NCBI GenBank assembly: GCA_049840475.1
Contig: JASGKX010000003.1
Span: 806,001 to 870,000 of the forward strand
From: JBGVSA01 sp049840475
Lineage (GTDB): Bacteria > Pseudomonadota > Gammaproteobacteria > Burkholderiales > Rhodocyclaceae
Direction: 5' to 3'
DNA length: 64,000 nt
The translations under genes and the position numbers were made by a program. Of this stretch, positions 52,062 to 61,628 are shown in pieces. Position 1 is the stretch's first letter; each line of letters opens with the position of its first letter. The notes under the pieces were generated by a model that worked only from the letters and a program-made list of their open reading frames with translations, had not been told where the DNA came from and made no database searches.

Positions 52062-53372
52062 TCAGGCTTGCGGGGCGTTGCCCATCAACTCTTCGAACGT
52101 CACCACTTTATCGCTGGCTTTGGCCTGGCTCAATACCCACTCGACTACGTTGGCTTCAACGACCATGTCTTCGATGCCGCGCAGGTTCTCGGGCTTGGCG
52201 TAATACCATTTCACGAATTCAGCCGGCTGTTCGTAGCTCTGGGCGAGTTCTTCGACCTGGGCACGCACTTGCTCCGGCTTGGCTTGCAGCTTGTGGTCGT
52301 TTACGACTTCCGCAACGATCAGGCCCAGCTTTACACGACGAGCGGCCTGCTCGGTGAACCATTCGGGCTGCACCGGCACGTTCTTGGGGTCAACGCCACG
52401 TTGCACCAGATCCTGCTTGGCTTGCTCGGCCATGCGTTGCGATTCGCCTTCGACCAGCGCGCGCGGCACTTCGAACGTAGCGCTTTCAACCAGCGATTCC
52501 AGCACTTGGTCGCGCGTGCGGCCAAACAGGCGACGCTTCACTTCGCGTTCCAGATTGCCGCGGATTTCGGCACGCATCTTTTCGATGTCGCCATCGGCAA
52601 CGCCCAGCGCCTTGGCGAAAGTGGAGTCCAGCTCAGGCAGACGCGGAGCTTCGACCGCCTTCACGACGATTTCGAATTGCACCGTGGCACCGGCCAGATC
52701 CTTGGCGTGGTAATCCTCCGGGAAGGTCAGGTCGAAGGTCTTGGTGTCGCCATTCTTGACACCGACGAGCTGAGCGTCGAACTCGGGCAGCATCTGACCG
52801 CCGCCAACCAGCACGGGGAAGTCGCTGGCAACGCCGCCTTCGAACACTTCGCCATTACGACGGCCGGTGAAGTCCACCACCACGCGATCGTCCTTGTCGG
52901 ATGCGCGATCAACAGCTTCGTACACAGCGCGTTGCTTGCGCAGCACGTTCAGGGTCTGGTCGACTTCGGCGTCGGTCACGGTAAACACCGCGCGTTCGAT
53001 CGCACGGCTGGACAGATCGCCGACCTTCACTTCCGGATAGACCTCGAAGGTCGCGGAGAAGGCGACTTCGCCTTCGTTGCCGTCTTGCTTCGGCTCGATG
53101 CGGGGGTAGCCCGCAACGCGGAGATTCTGTTCGCGGACCTTCTCACCGAAAGCGCGTTCGACAGACTCGCCGAGCACTTCGGAACGGACCTGCGGGCCAT
53201 ATTGCTGGCTGACCAGCTTCAGCGGCACCTTGCCAGGGCGGAAACCCGCCATCTTGACGGTACGGGCCAGACGGGCCAGGCGGGCCTCGACGTCTTTCTC
53301 GATGTCGGCCAGCGAAACCGACAGATCAATACGGCGCTCGAGCGAGCTCGGCGTCACTTCGTTCGTTTGCAT
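52062..53372 (-). CDS. tig: Trigger factor
   Basis: Ribosome-associated chaperone and prolyl isomerase, 436 residues. The N-terminal ribosome-binding domain carries the signature GFRPGKVPL. The FKBP-type PPIase domain (about 160-240: DDRVVVDFTGRRNGEVFEGG) and the long C-terminal chaperone arms follow. The start is the ATG at 53372 (MQTNEVTPSSLERR). It is the first gene of the tig-clpP-clpX block. Confidence 0.97.
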   Translation of the reverse strand: MQTNEVTPSSLERRIDLSVSLADIEKDVEARLARLARTVKMAGFRPGKVPLKLVSQQYGPQVRSEVLGESVERAFGEKVREQNLRVAGYPRIEPKQDGNEGEVAFSATFEVYPEVKVGDLSSRAIERAVFTVTDAEVDQTLNVLRKQRAVYEAVDRASDKDDRVVVDFTGRRNGEVFEGGVASDFPVLVGGGQMLPEFDAQLVGVKNGDTKTFDLTFPEDYHAKDLAGATVQFEIVVKAVEAPRLPELDSTFAKALGVADGDIEKMRAEIRGNLEREVKRRLFGRTRDQVLESLVESATFEVPRALVEGESQRMAEQAKQDLVQRGVDPKNVPVQPEWFTEQAARRVKLGLIVAEVVNDHKLQAKPEQVRAQVEELAQSYEQPAEFVKWYYAKPENLRGIEDMVVEANVVEWVLSQAKASDKVVTFEELMGNAPQA

Positions 53373-53842
53373 GCGGAAAAATCCCTGGACAGAAATAAAG
53401 CGGGTGCCAGTGCGTGGCCGAATCGTGCCCGCACCAAAACGGAGCAGGAGTGCGATTCCACCAGCGCGGAGGCACCCCCGGCTTTTGAGCGCCACGGAAG
53501 ATGTTCCGGCGCTCGCACTTGAAACGCTAATTTTGGGATTCTAGCACAAGGAGCCAGCCATCCCTGCGGCGCCGCGCGAGCCTTGGCGTTGCGATGTTCT
53601 GGCACGGTCCATGCATCGTTTTTTTCGTCGTTCGAGCCTGTTGCATCCTGCTCCGGAAGGCGCAGAATTTTCTCACTTCCGGCTGCTCCAACATGGCAGT
53701 GGCGACGACTTGTTCGGAAGGCATTTTTCCCGACAGTCGGCGTCAAGCTGGTGCGGCGAGAGGCCGAAGGACGATTCATCGTCGGCGTGACGATGCGCAA
53801 AACCCTGCGTGTGGCCGCGCCGTCGTTCAAAGGAGGTGTTGC
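53373..53842. other. Divergent intergenic region tig / prkA
   Basis: This 470-bp stretch has no supported gene. A minus-strand extended -10 (TGC-TAGAAT, 53538-53546) is the likely tig promoter element; its -35 is unclear. On the plus strand an open extension of prkA reaches 53594, but it is Arg/Cys-rich, unlike PrkA, and lacks a ribosome-binding site, so I call it non-coding. AAAGGAGGTG (53829-53838) is the prkA ribosome-binding site. The rest shows nothing recognisable. Confidence 0.6.
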
Positions 53843-55765
53843 ATGAGTATCTTCAGCGCGTATCAAGCCCGCTTCGAAACCAGCAAGGAAGAGGAATACT
53901 CGCTGCAGGAATATCTGGAAATCTGCAAGACGGATCCTTCTGCCTACGCCACCGCAGCCGAACGGATGCTAATGGCGATTGGCGAGCCCGAGATGGTCGA
54001 CACGCGGCTGGACCCGCGCGCCTCGCGCATCTTCTCGAACAAGGTCATCAAGGTGTATCCGGCCTTTCGAGAGTTCTACGGCATGGAAGAAGCCATAGAG
54101 AACATCGTGGCGTATTTCAGGCATGCGGCCCAAGGCTTGGAGGAAAAGAAACAGATCCTGTACCTGCTTGGCCCGGTTGGTGGCGGCAAGAGCTCGCTGG
54201 CCGAAAAGCTCAAGCAACTCATCGAGCACGTCCCCTTTTACGCCATCAAGGATTCGCCGGTGCATGAGTCCCCGCTGGGCCTGTTCGACCCGGCAGAGGA
54301 CGGCAAGATCCTGTCGGACGACTACGGCATTCCGCCTCGTTACCTGAACACCATCATGTCGCCATGGGCGGTCAAGCGCCTGCATGAATACAACGGCGAC
54401 GTCACCAAGTTCAGGGTCGTCAAGCTTCGGTCATCGACGCTGCGCCAGATTGCGGTCGCCAAGACCGAGCCCGGTGACGAGAACAACCAGGACATTTCTT
54501 CACTCGTCGGCAAGATCGACATACGCATGTTGGAGCAGTACTCGCAGAACGACCCGGATGCGTACTCGTATTCGGGCGGGTTGTGTCTGGCCAACCGCGG
54601 CCTGCTTGAGTTCGTCGAAATGTTCAAAGCGCCGATCAAGGTGCTGCACCCACTCCTGACGGCGACGCAGGAGGGTAACTACAAAGGCACAGAAGGCTTC
54701 GGCGCGATCCCCTTCGACGGCGTCATCCTGGCCCACTCCAACGAATCAGAATGGCAACAGTTCAAAAACAACAAGAACAATGAGGCTTTCCTCGACCGCA
54801 TATTCACCGTCAAGGTGCCGTACTGCCTGCGCGTGTCCGAAGAAATCCACATCTACGAAAAGCTGCTGGTCCACAGTTCGCTGTCCGAAGCGCCCTGCGC
54901 GCCCGACACGCTCAAGATGCTGGCCCAGTTCGCCGTGCTGTCTCGTCTGAAAGAACCGGAAAACTCCAGCATCTTCAGCAAGATGCGAGTCTACGACGGC
55001 GAAAACCTCAAGGACACCGACCCGAAAGCCAAGAGCTACCAGGAATACCGCGACTACGCGGGCGTCGACGAAGGCATGACCGGGCTATCGACCCGCTTTG
55101 CGTTCAAAGTGCTGTCGCGTGTGTTCAATTTTGACCACCGCGAAGTCGCCGCCAACCCGGTGCACCTGATGTACGTGCTGGAACAACAGATCGAGCAGGA
55201 GCAATACCAGCCCGAGGTCGACCAGAAGTACACCGCGTTCATCAAGGAATACCTGGCGCCCCGCTACGCCGAGTTCATTGGCAAGGAGATCCAGACCGCC
55301 TACCTGGAGTCGTATTCGGAATACGGGCAGAACATCTTCGACCGCTACGTGACCTACGCCGACTTCTGGATACAGGACCAGGAATACCGCGATCCCAACA
55401 CGGGTGAGATTTTCGACCGCTCGGCCCTGAATGACGAACTGGAGAAAATCGAAAAACCTGCCGGCATCAGCAACCCGAAGGACTTCCGGAACGAAGTCGT
55501 GAACTTCGTGCTGCGAGCACGGGCCAAGAACGCCGGCAAGAACCCGAGCTGGACCTCGTACGAAAAGCTGCGCGCGGTGATCGAGAAAAAGATGTTCTCC
55601 AACACCGAAGACCTGCTGCCGGTGATTTCCTTCTCGCCCAAAGGCAGCGCGGACGAGCAGAAAAAGCATCAGGACTTCGTCAACCGCATGATCACGAAGG
55701 GCTATACCGAGAATCAGGTACGTCTGCTGTGCGACTGGTACCTGAGGGTCAGAAAGTCGTCCTGA
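53843..55765 (+). CDS. prkA: PrkA family serine protein kinase/AAA+ protein
   Basis: A cytoplasmic protein of 640 residues. An AAA+ part (Walker A LLGPVGGGKSSLAEKL, about residues 108-123) is followed by a C-terminal domain distantly related to kinases. Segments AERMLMAIGEPEMVDT, DPRASRIFSNKVIKVYPAF and LEFVEMFKAPIKVLHPLLTATQEGNY are hallmarks of PrkA/YeaG. The start is fixed by AAAGGAGGTG. In E. coli yeaG-yeaH respond to nitrogen starvation and stationary phase; substrates are not established. It heads the conserved prkA-yeaH-spoVR trio. Confidence 0.95.
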   Translation: MSIFSAYQARFETSKEEEYSLQEYLEICKTDPSAYATAAERMLMAIGEPEMVDTRLDPRASRIFSNKVIKVYPAFREFYGMEEAIENIVAYFRHAAQGLEEKKQILYLLGPVGGGKSSLAEKLKQLIEHVPFYAIKDSPVHESPLGLFDPAEDGKILSDDYGIPPRYLNTIMSPWAVKRLHEYNGDVTKFRVVKLRSSTLRQIAVAKTEPGDENNQDISSLVGKIDIRMLEQYSQNDPDAYSYSGGLCLANRGLLEFVEMFKAPIKVLHPLLTATQEGNYKGTEGFGAIPFDGVILAHSNESEWQQFKNNKNNEAFLDRIFTVKVPYCLRVSEEIHIYEKLLVHSSLSEAPCAPDTLKMLAQFAVLSRLKEPENSSIFSKMRVYDGENLKDTDPKAKSYQEYRDYAGVDEGMTGLSTRFAFKVLSRVFNFDHREVAANPVHLMYVLEQQIEQEQYQPEVDQKYTAFIKEYLAPRYAEFIGKEIQTAYLESYSEYGQNIFDRYVTYADFWIQDQEYRDPNTGEIFDRSALNDELEKIEKPAGISNPKDFRNEVVNFVLRARAKNAGKNPSWTSYEKLRAVIEKKMFSNTEDLLPVISFSPKGSADEQKKHQDFVNRMITKGYTENQVRLLCDWYLRVRKSS

Positions 55766-55887
55766 CCCGTACGCATGGCATAGAGAGCGCCACACGCGGC
55801 CCACACCGCGTGGGTGCTCAGGCAGGCTGAGCGCGCGCCAGCGGCGGTCGCTCGCCCTGCCCGACCCCAAACGATCGAGAGGTTCTC

Positions 55888-57153
55888 ATGGCTCGCATCA
55901 TCGACAGACGGTTCGACAGCAAGAAGAAGAGTGCTGTAAACCGGCAGCGCTTCATGCGGCGCTTCAAGCACCAGATACGCCGCGCGGTGGCCGACGCCAT
56001 CGACGGCCGCAGCATTCGTGACCTCGACAATGGAGAGTCCGTCACCATTCCCGCGCGCGACCTCAACGAACCGCAATTCCAGCATGGCGAAGGCGGCGAG
56101 TGGGAGCAGGTTTACTCAGGCAACGATCAGTTTTCCACCGGAGACGAAATCAGCCGGCCAATGGGCGGCGGCGCGGGTGGCGGCGGCAAGGGCGCCAGCA
56201 ACGAAGGTGAATCGGAAGACGATTTCGTCTTCCAGCTCTCGCGCGAGGAATTCCTGGACATTTTCTTCGAAGACCTGGCCCTGCCCAATCTCGTCAAGAC
56301 GCAACTGGCACGTATCCCCGAATACAAAAGCCAACGCGCAGGCTTTTCGAACGACGGTGTGCCGACCAACCTCAATCTAGTGCGTTCGATGCGCGGCGCA
56401 CTGGGTCGGCGACTTGCCTTGTCCGCGCCCTATTCCGGCAAATTGCGCGAACTGCAAAAGGAACTGACCGAACTCGAAGCAGCCGACCCGCAGGATCAGG
56501 ACGCCATCACTCGCGTCAAAGCAGACATCGGCGTGCTGCGCGCCAAGATCGACGCCATTCCCTTCATCGACACGTTCGACCTGCGCTACAACAATCGCGT
56601 GCGCTTGCCGCAACCGTCCACGCAAGCCGTCATGTTCTGCCTGATGGATGTGTCGGGCTCGATGGATGAAGAAAAAAAGGCCACGGCCAAGCGCTTCTTC
56701 ATGCTGCTGTACCTGTTCCTGACTCGCACCTACGAACACATCGAGGTGGTCTTCATCCGCCATCACACGGTCGCCAAGGAAGTTGACGAAGAAGACTTCT
56801 TCCATTCGCGCGAATCGGGGGGCACGGTCGTATCGAGCGCCCTGGACATGATGCGCGACATCATCCACGAGCGCTTCGCCACCGGCCTGTGGAACATCTA
56901 CGGCGCACAGGCCTCCGACGGCGACAACTGGGAGAACGACTCGCCCCATTGCCGCGAACTGTTGGGCAGCGCGATCCTGCCCTACGTGCAGCACTTCGCC
57001 TACATCGAGATCACACCGGGTGAGCCGCAGAACCTGTGGCGCGAGTACGAAAAACTTGGCGGCTACCACCCCAACTTCGCCATGCAGCGCATCGAGAGCT
57101 ACGCCGACATCTACCCGGTGTTCCGCGAACTGTTCAAGAAAAACCTCGTATGA
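55888..57153 (+). CDS. yeaH: YeaH/YhbH family protein (DUF444)
   Basis: A protein of 421 residues. N-terminal RFDSKKKSAVNRQRFMRRFK is basic; a Gly-rich linker (GGGAGGGGKGASNEG, around residue 93) follows. The C-terminal half is a von Willebrand A-like domain: MFCLMDVSGSMDEEKKATAK holds the MIDAS-type DxSxS motif, then IEVVFIRHHTVAKEVDEEDF and ESGGTVVSSALDMM. It binds metal and probably mediates protein interaction with PrkA and SpoVR. It is 122 bp after prkA; the stop overlaps the spoVR start. Confidence 0.95.
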   Translation: MARIIDRRFDSKKKSAVNRQRFMRRFKHQIRRAVADAIDGRSIRDLDNGESVTIPARDLNEPQFQHGEGGEWEQVYSGNDQFSTGDEISRPMGGGAGGGGKGASNEGESEDDFVFQLSREEFLDIFFEDLALPNLVKTQLARIPEYKSQRAGFSNDGVPTNLNLVRSMRGALGRRLALSAPYSGKLRELQKELTELEAADPQDQDAITRVKADIGVLRAKIDAIPFIDTFDLRYNNRVRLPQPSTQAVMFCLMDVSGSMDEEKKATAKRFFMLLYLFLTRTYEHIEVVFIRHHTVAKEVDEEDFFHSRESGGTVVSSALDMMRDIIHERFATGLWNIYGAQASDGDNWENDSPHCRELLGSAILPYVQHFAYIEITPGEPQNLWREYEKLGGYHPNFAMQRIESYADIYPVFRELFKKNLV

Positions 57154-58721
57154 ACGCGCCCGTCGCACCCCGGCCGAGAGGACAGAGCATGAAGAAACGC
57201 GCCAGAAAGCACCTCCCCGCTCCATCGGAGTGGACCTTCGAGCTGATCGACGAATACCACGCCGAAATCCGCCGCGTGGCGGAAAGCTACGGCCTGGACA
57301 CCTACCCCAATCAAATCGAGCTGATCACAGCCGAGCAGATGATGGACGCCTATGCCTCCGTCGGCATGCCGGTGAACTACCACCACTGGAGCTTCGGCAA
57401 GCAGTTCATTTCCACGGAGAAAGGCTACCGGCGCGGCCAGATGGGGCTCGCGTACGAGATCGTCATCAACTCCAATCCCTGCATCTCTTATCTCATGGAA
57501 GAAAACACCATGACGATGCAGGCGCTGGTGATCGCACATGCGGCGTACGGGCATAACTCGTTCTTCAAGGGCAACTACCTGTTCCGCACCTGGACGAACG
57601 CAGACGCGATCATCGACTACCTCGTATTCGCACGGAACTTCATCGCTGAATGCGAAGAGCGCCACGGTGAAGAAGAAGTCGAACTGCTCCTCGACTCATG
57701 CCACGCATTGATGAACGTCGGCGTTGACCGCTACAAACGCCCTCCAAAACTGTCACTCGAAAAGGAGAAGGTGCGGCAGAAAGAACGCGAGGACTACCTG
57801 CAATCGCAGGTCAATGCCCTCTGGCGCACGCTGCCCCAGCAAGAAGCCAAAGCCGCGGCTCACGCCGAAAGACGCTTCCCGCCGGAGCCCGAAGAGAACC
57901 TGCTGTACTTCATCGAGAAGAACGCGCCGCTGCTCGAACCGTGGCAGCGCGAAGTCGTGCGTATCGTGCGCAAGGTCAGCCAGTACTTCTTCCCGCAGCG
58001 GCAAACGCAGGTGATGAATGAAGGCTGGGCCACGTACTGGCATTACACGCTGCTCAATACGCTGTACGACGAAGGACTGCTGGCAGACAGCTTCATGATG
58101 GAATTCCTGCACTCGCATACCAACGTCGTCATGCAGCCGCCGTACAAGGTGCAGTGGTATCGCGGCATCAATCCCTACGCGTTGGGCTTTGCAATGTGGA
58201 CCGACATCCGCCGCATCTGCGAAGACCCCACGGACGAAGACCGCCGGTGGTTCCCGGACATCGCGGGCAGCAACTGGCGTGAAACCTTCGAGTTCGCGAT
58301 GCGCAACTTCAAGGACGAGAGCTTCATCGCGCAATATCTGTCACCACGATTGATGCGCGAATTCCGCTTCTTCTCGATCCTCGACGATGATCGCGAAGCG
58401 CGACTCAAGGTCTCGGCCATCCACGACGACGACGGCTACCGCCGCATTCGTGACGTGCTCTCGGAGCACTACAACATCGGCTCGCGCGAACCCAACATCC
58501 AGGTATGGAATGTGGACTTCAGAGGCGACCGCACGCTCACGCTGCGGCACCAGACCTTCAAGCGGCGCCCGCTGGGTAATGGCACGGATGAGATGCTGCG
58601 CCACGTGGCACGCCTGTGGGGCTTCAATGTGCGGCTCGAAACGGTGGACGAAGCGGGCCACGTAGAACGTGTGCGTGAATGCCGCCACGACCGGCGTGCC
58701 TCGCTGGAGGCAACCGTATAG
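57150..58721 (+). CDS. spoVR: SpoVR family protein (YcgB-like)
   Basis: A protein of 523 residues from the ATG at 57150, which overlaps the yeaH stop (ATGA). A second ATG at 57189, with GAGAGGA before it, would give 510 residues, equal to E. coli YcgB. Family motifs are LPAPSEWTFELIDEYHAEI, GMPVNYHHWSFGKQF, NPCISYLMEENTMTMQALVI and MNEGWATYWHYTLLNTLYDE. The HHWSFGK and ENTMTMQ/HAAYGHNSFF segments hold conserved His and Glu residues that may bind metal. Named for a sporulation gene of Bacillus, its function in proteobacteria is unknown. Confidence 0.94.
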   Translation: MNAPVAPRPRGQSMKKRARKHLPAPSEWTFELIDEYHAEIRRVAESYGLDTYPNQIELITAEQMMDAYASVGMPVNYHHWSFGKQFISTEKGYRRGQMGLAYEIVINSNPCISYLMEENTMTMQALVIAHAAYGHNSFFKGNYLFRTWTNADAIIDYLVFARNFIAECEERHGEEEVELLLDSCHALMNVGVDRYKRPPKLSLEKEKVRQKEREDYLQSQVNALWRTLPQQEAKAAAHAERRFPPEPEENLLYFIEKNAPLLEPWQREVVRIVRKVSQYFFPQRQTQVMNEGWATYWHYTLLNTLYDEGLLADSFMMEFLHSHTNVVMQPPYKVQWYRGINPYALGFAMWTDIRRICEDPTDEDRRWFPDIAGSNWRETFEFAMRNFKDESFIAQYLSPRLMREFRFFSILDDDREARLKVSAIHDDDGYRRIRDVLSEHYNIGSREPNIQVWNVDFRGDRTLTLRHQTFKRRPLGNGTDEMLRHVARLWGFNVRLETVDEAGHVERVRECRHDRRASLEATV

Positions 58722-58864
58722 CGGCGTCTGCGGGCGGCGCGTCCCCCTCGCCGCCCTTCCTCGGCTACCATCACGACGCCACGCAATTGCGTTGTGCATA
58801 AAGATCTGCTCACGGCCTCGCACACGTTGAACAGATTCCAAGAACAACACCGGGGGACGCCTTA

Positions 58865-59692
58865 ATGGCTCGCGCTGTATTCATCCTGCTCGCCCTGGCG
58901 AGCACATCTGTCTGGACTACCGACGCATCGGCCTGGGGCCGCAAGGGACACGCCGCTGTCGCCGCGCTGGCCCAGGCACATCTCACTCCCGCCGCACAGG
59001 CGCAGGTCGAAGCCTTGATGCGCGACGACCTCGACCGCGACGGCAAGCCTTCCGGGCGCAAGACGCTGGCGCAGATCGCATCATGGCCGGACGAAATCCG
59101 CGACATCGCGCCCAAGGGCGAATACGCCGGTTGGCATACGCGCGGCAACCCGGTCTGCAGTGACTCGCTCGCCACCTGCAAGGACGGCCACTGCGTTGAC
59201 GAGAACATCATCCACTACGCCGCACTGCTTCATGACAAACAGCAGCCAGCCCGCGTGCGCAATGAGGCGCTCAAGTGGGTCGTGCATCTGGTGGGAGACC
59301 TGCACCAACCCTTGCATTCAGGCGTCGGTCTGGACAAGGGGCAAGCAACGGTCGAACTGGAAGACCTCAAGGCCAAGCCCGGCACGACGTTGCATGAGGC
59401 CTGGGACACACAACTCGCAGAACTCGCGCTGTCGCGCGGCCCCCTGCAATGGCACGCTTATTCGGCGACGCCACTGGCTGCCGACGCGCCAACGCAATGG
59501 ATGCTCGAAACCCGACAAGTGGCGCTGCGGGCGGTTTATCAACCGCTCGAAGGATTTGCCTGTGACACAAAGCTCAAGAGCCCGGTGCGCCTGGACCACG
59601 CCTACGAAGAGCAGGCGGTGCCTGTCATCCGCGAGCAGATGGAACGCGCCGGGGCGCGCCTGGCCCAGCTACTCAACCAAAGCCTCGACTGA
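58865..59692 (+). CDS. Secreted S1/P1 nuclease
   Basis: An exported zinc-dependent nuclease of 275 residues. The signal peptide ends at ASA-W, which leaves the mature N-terminal tryptophan that coordinates the zinc cluster (WGRKGHAAVAALAQAHL). Conserved ligands follow in ASWPDEIRD, VVHLVGDLHQPLHSGVG and TLHEAWDT. It degrades single-stranded nucleic acid and 3' phosphates, likely for nutrient scavenging. Monocistronic. Confidence 0.94.
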   Translation: MARAVFILLALASTSVWTTDASAWGRKGHAAVAALAQAHLTPAAQAQVEALMRDDLDRDGKPSGRKTLAQIASWPDEIRDIAPKGEYAGWHTRGNPVCSDSLATCKDGHCVDENIIHYAALLHDKQQPARVRNEALKWVVHLVGDLHQPLHSGVGLDKGQATVELEDLKAKPGTTLHEAWDTQLAELALSRGPLQWHAYSATPLAADAPTQWMLETRQVALRAVYQPLEGFACDTKLKSPVRLDHAYEEQAVPVIREQMERAGARLAQLLNQSLD

Positions 59693-59887
59693 CCCCGCCC
59701 TTTTGGCCGGACGTTATTCATTTAAGGAAACACTTCCCAGCGTCGATATGCGTGTAGATACGCGGTGGTAGCCCAAAGCCGCCGCCGCGCCTCCCTAAAA
59801 GTCGCCGCCAGCTCCGTCGCAAGACCGGCCAGCATGCCGCCCGCAATTCGACGGGCCAGGCGACGTCACGCCAAAGGAATGCTGGAC

Positions 59888-61537
59888 ATGAAGAGACTGT
59901 TTAGCCTGAGCATCCGCGTCAGGATTCTTGCCATCATCGTACTATCGGCGGCCGCCGTCGCCGTTGCCATCGGCGTTTCGCTGACCGGCATGACGGTCAC
60001 CAAGAGTCACACCGAAGCGATCGCCGCCAGCGCCATGCCCAGCGTGCTGCTGATCGACGACCTGCGCGCCGACTATCTGACCATGCATCTGCTGGTCACA
60101 CAGTACGCGGTCGAAACCGAACTCGACCGCAAAGACAAGATCGGCGAGGCCATCGTCGGCAAGCGCAAGGCGGTGCTTGATGGCGCGGCAGCCTACGACA
60201 AGCGCTTTGCCGATACGGCTGTCGAAAAGAAACTGGTCGGCACGCTGCACGAAGACCTCTCCTCGTACCTCGACGTGATGGACCGCGTGGTTGCTACCGC
60301 GCAGAAGAGCGACGTTGTCATGGGCGGAGAGAACCTCGCGCTGCAGCTTATCTCCACGCAAGGCCGTCCGCTCAGCCAGAAGGTTCAGGAAGATTTCGTC
60401 CAGCTCGCCCGTTACAACTCCGACGAAGCCAAGAATGAACTCAGCGCCATCGACACTGCATTCTCGACGACGATGTACATATCGGTTGCCGCCGCAGTGG
60501 TTTCGATCGTGGTGCTGGCCGTGCTCGGTCTGCTCATCGGGCGCTCGATCACCAGCGCGCTGACGCGCATGCGCGACGAGATCATCTATACGGCTGACCA
60601 CCTCGACTTCACGCACGCCGTGCCCGTGCGCAACAACGACGAAATCGGTCAGACGCTGACGGCCTACAACCGCCTGCTTGAACGCCTGCGCACGAGCTTC
60701 GGCCAGATCAAACAGGCAGTAAGCGAGATCAGCAGCGCCGCTGGCGAGATCGACAGCAAGACTTCGGCCATTGCCGACAACTCGCGCGTGCAGTCGGACG
60801 CTTCGTCGGGCATGGCCTCGGCGATGGAAGAAGTGACGGTCAGCATCGCGCACATCGCTGACCGCTCTCACGAAGCCAACCGGCAGTCGATGGCGTCAGA
60901 CGAGGTTGCCGAACGCGGTGCCGAAGTGGTGCTGGCCACCGTTGAAGAAATCAAGAGCATCGCCGAATCGGTGCGCAGCGCGTCCGAACGCATCGCCGCC
61001 CTGCGCGAGGACAGCGAGAACATCAACTCGGTGGTCGGCGTCATCAAGGAAGTGGCCGACCAGACCAACCTGCTGGCACTCAACGCCGCCATCGAAGCCG
61101 CTCGTGCTGGTGAACAGGGGCGCGGCTTTGCCGTGGTGGCCGACGAAGTGCGCAAGCTTGCCGAGCGCACCGCCAACTCCACGCAAGAGATCGCCGGCCT
61201 CATCACACGCATGCAAACCGGTGCGGAAGAAGCCGTGGAAAGCATGAACGTGGCCGTCGCCAAGGTCGATGAAGGTGCCGCCAACGCCAGCAGCGCAGGC
61301 GAAGCGATCCAGAAGATCCGCAGCGAGACGAGCCAGGTGATGAGCATGGTCGACGAAATCTCGTCCGCCATCCGCGAACAAAACACCGCTTGCACCGAGA
61401 TATCACGCCAAGTCGAACAGATCGCGCAAATGACCGACGGCAACTTCGGCGCTGTAGCCAATACCGCCACGGCGGTGCAGGCGCTGGTCGAACGCAGCCG
61501 CGCCATCGACGAAACGCTCTCGCAATACCAGGTCTGA
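59888..61537 (+). CDS. Methyl-accepting chemotaxis protein
   Basis: An inner-membrane chemoreceptor of 549 residues. Two membrane helices (about 12-35 and 195-220) enclose a four-helix-bundle ligand domain. HAMP (about 221-275) and the signalling domain follow, with the conserved hairpin tip VADQTNLLALNAAIEAARAG. ATG 59888 (MKRLFSLSIRVRI) is used; an extension to 59765 lacks a signal start. The ligand is unknown. No other chemotaxis gene is in the window. Confidence 0.95.
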   Translation: MKRLFSLSIRVRILAIIVLSAAAVAVAIGVSLTGMTVTKSHTEAIAASAMPSVLLIDDLRADYLTMHLLVTQYAVETELDRKDKIGEAIVGKRKAVLDGAAAYDKRFADTAVEKKLVGTLHEDLSSYLDVMDRVVATAQKSDVVMGGENLALQLISTQGRPLSQKVQEDFVQLARYNSDEAKNELSAIDTAFSTTMYISVAAAVVSIVVLAVLGLLIGRSITSALTRMRDEIIYTADHLDFTHAVPVRNNDEIGQTLTAYNRLLERLRTSFGQIKQAVSEISSAAGEIDSKTSAIADNSRVQSDASSGMASAMEEVTVSIAHIADRSHEANRQSMASDEVAERGAEVVLATVEEIKSIAESVRSASERIAALREDSENINSVVGVIKEVADQTNLLALNAAIEAARAGEQGRGFAVVADEVRKLAERTANSTQEIAGLITRMQTGAEEAVESMNVAVAKVDEGAANASSAGEAIQKIRSETSQVMSMVDEISSAIREQNTACTEISRQVEQIAQMTDGNFGAVANTATAVQALVERSRAIDETLSQYQV

Positions 61538-61628
61538 CCTTTGCCCGAGCGCCGGCCACATGGCCGGCCGCCGTCGGGGCGCGCTCGGCTATCATGGATG
61601 AATAATCCACGCGCTGGCCGCCGCCCCG

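Noticed and set aside
52041..53522. Long open frame antisense to tig (493 codons)
   Set aside because: The minus strand encodes trigger factor with all domains; the antisense product is His/Leu/Arg-rich without features.
53594..53842. In-frame upstream extension of prkA
   Set aside because: No ribosome-binding site, Arg/Cys-rich composition, and a near-perfect Shine-Dalgarno lies before the ATG at 53843.
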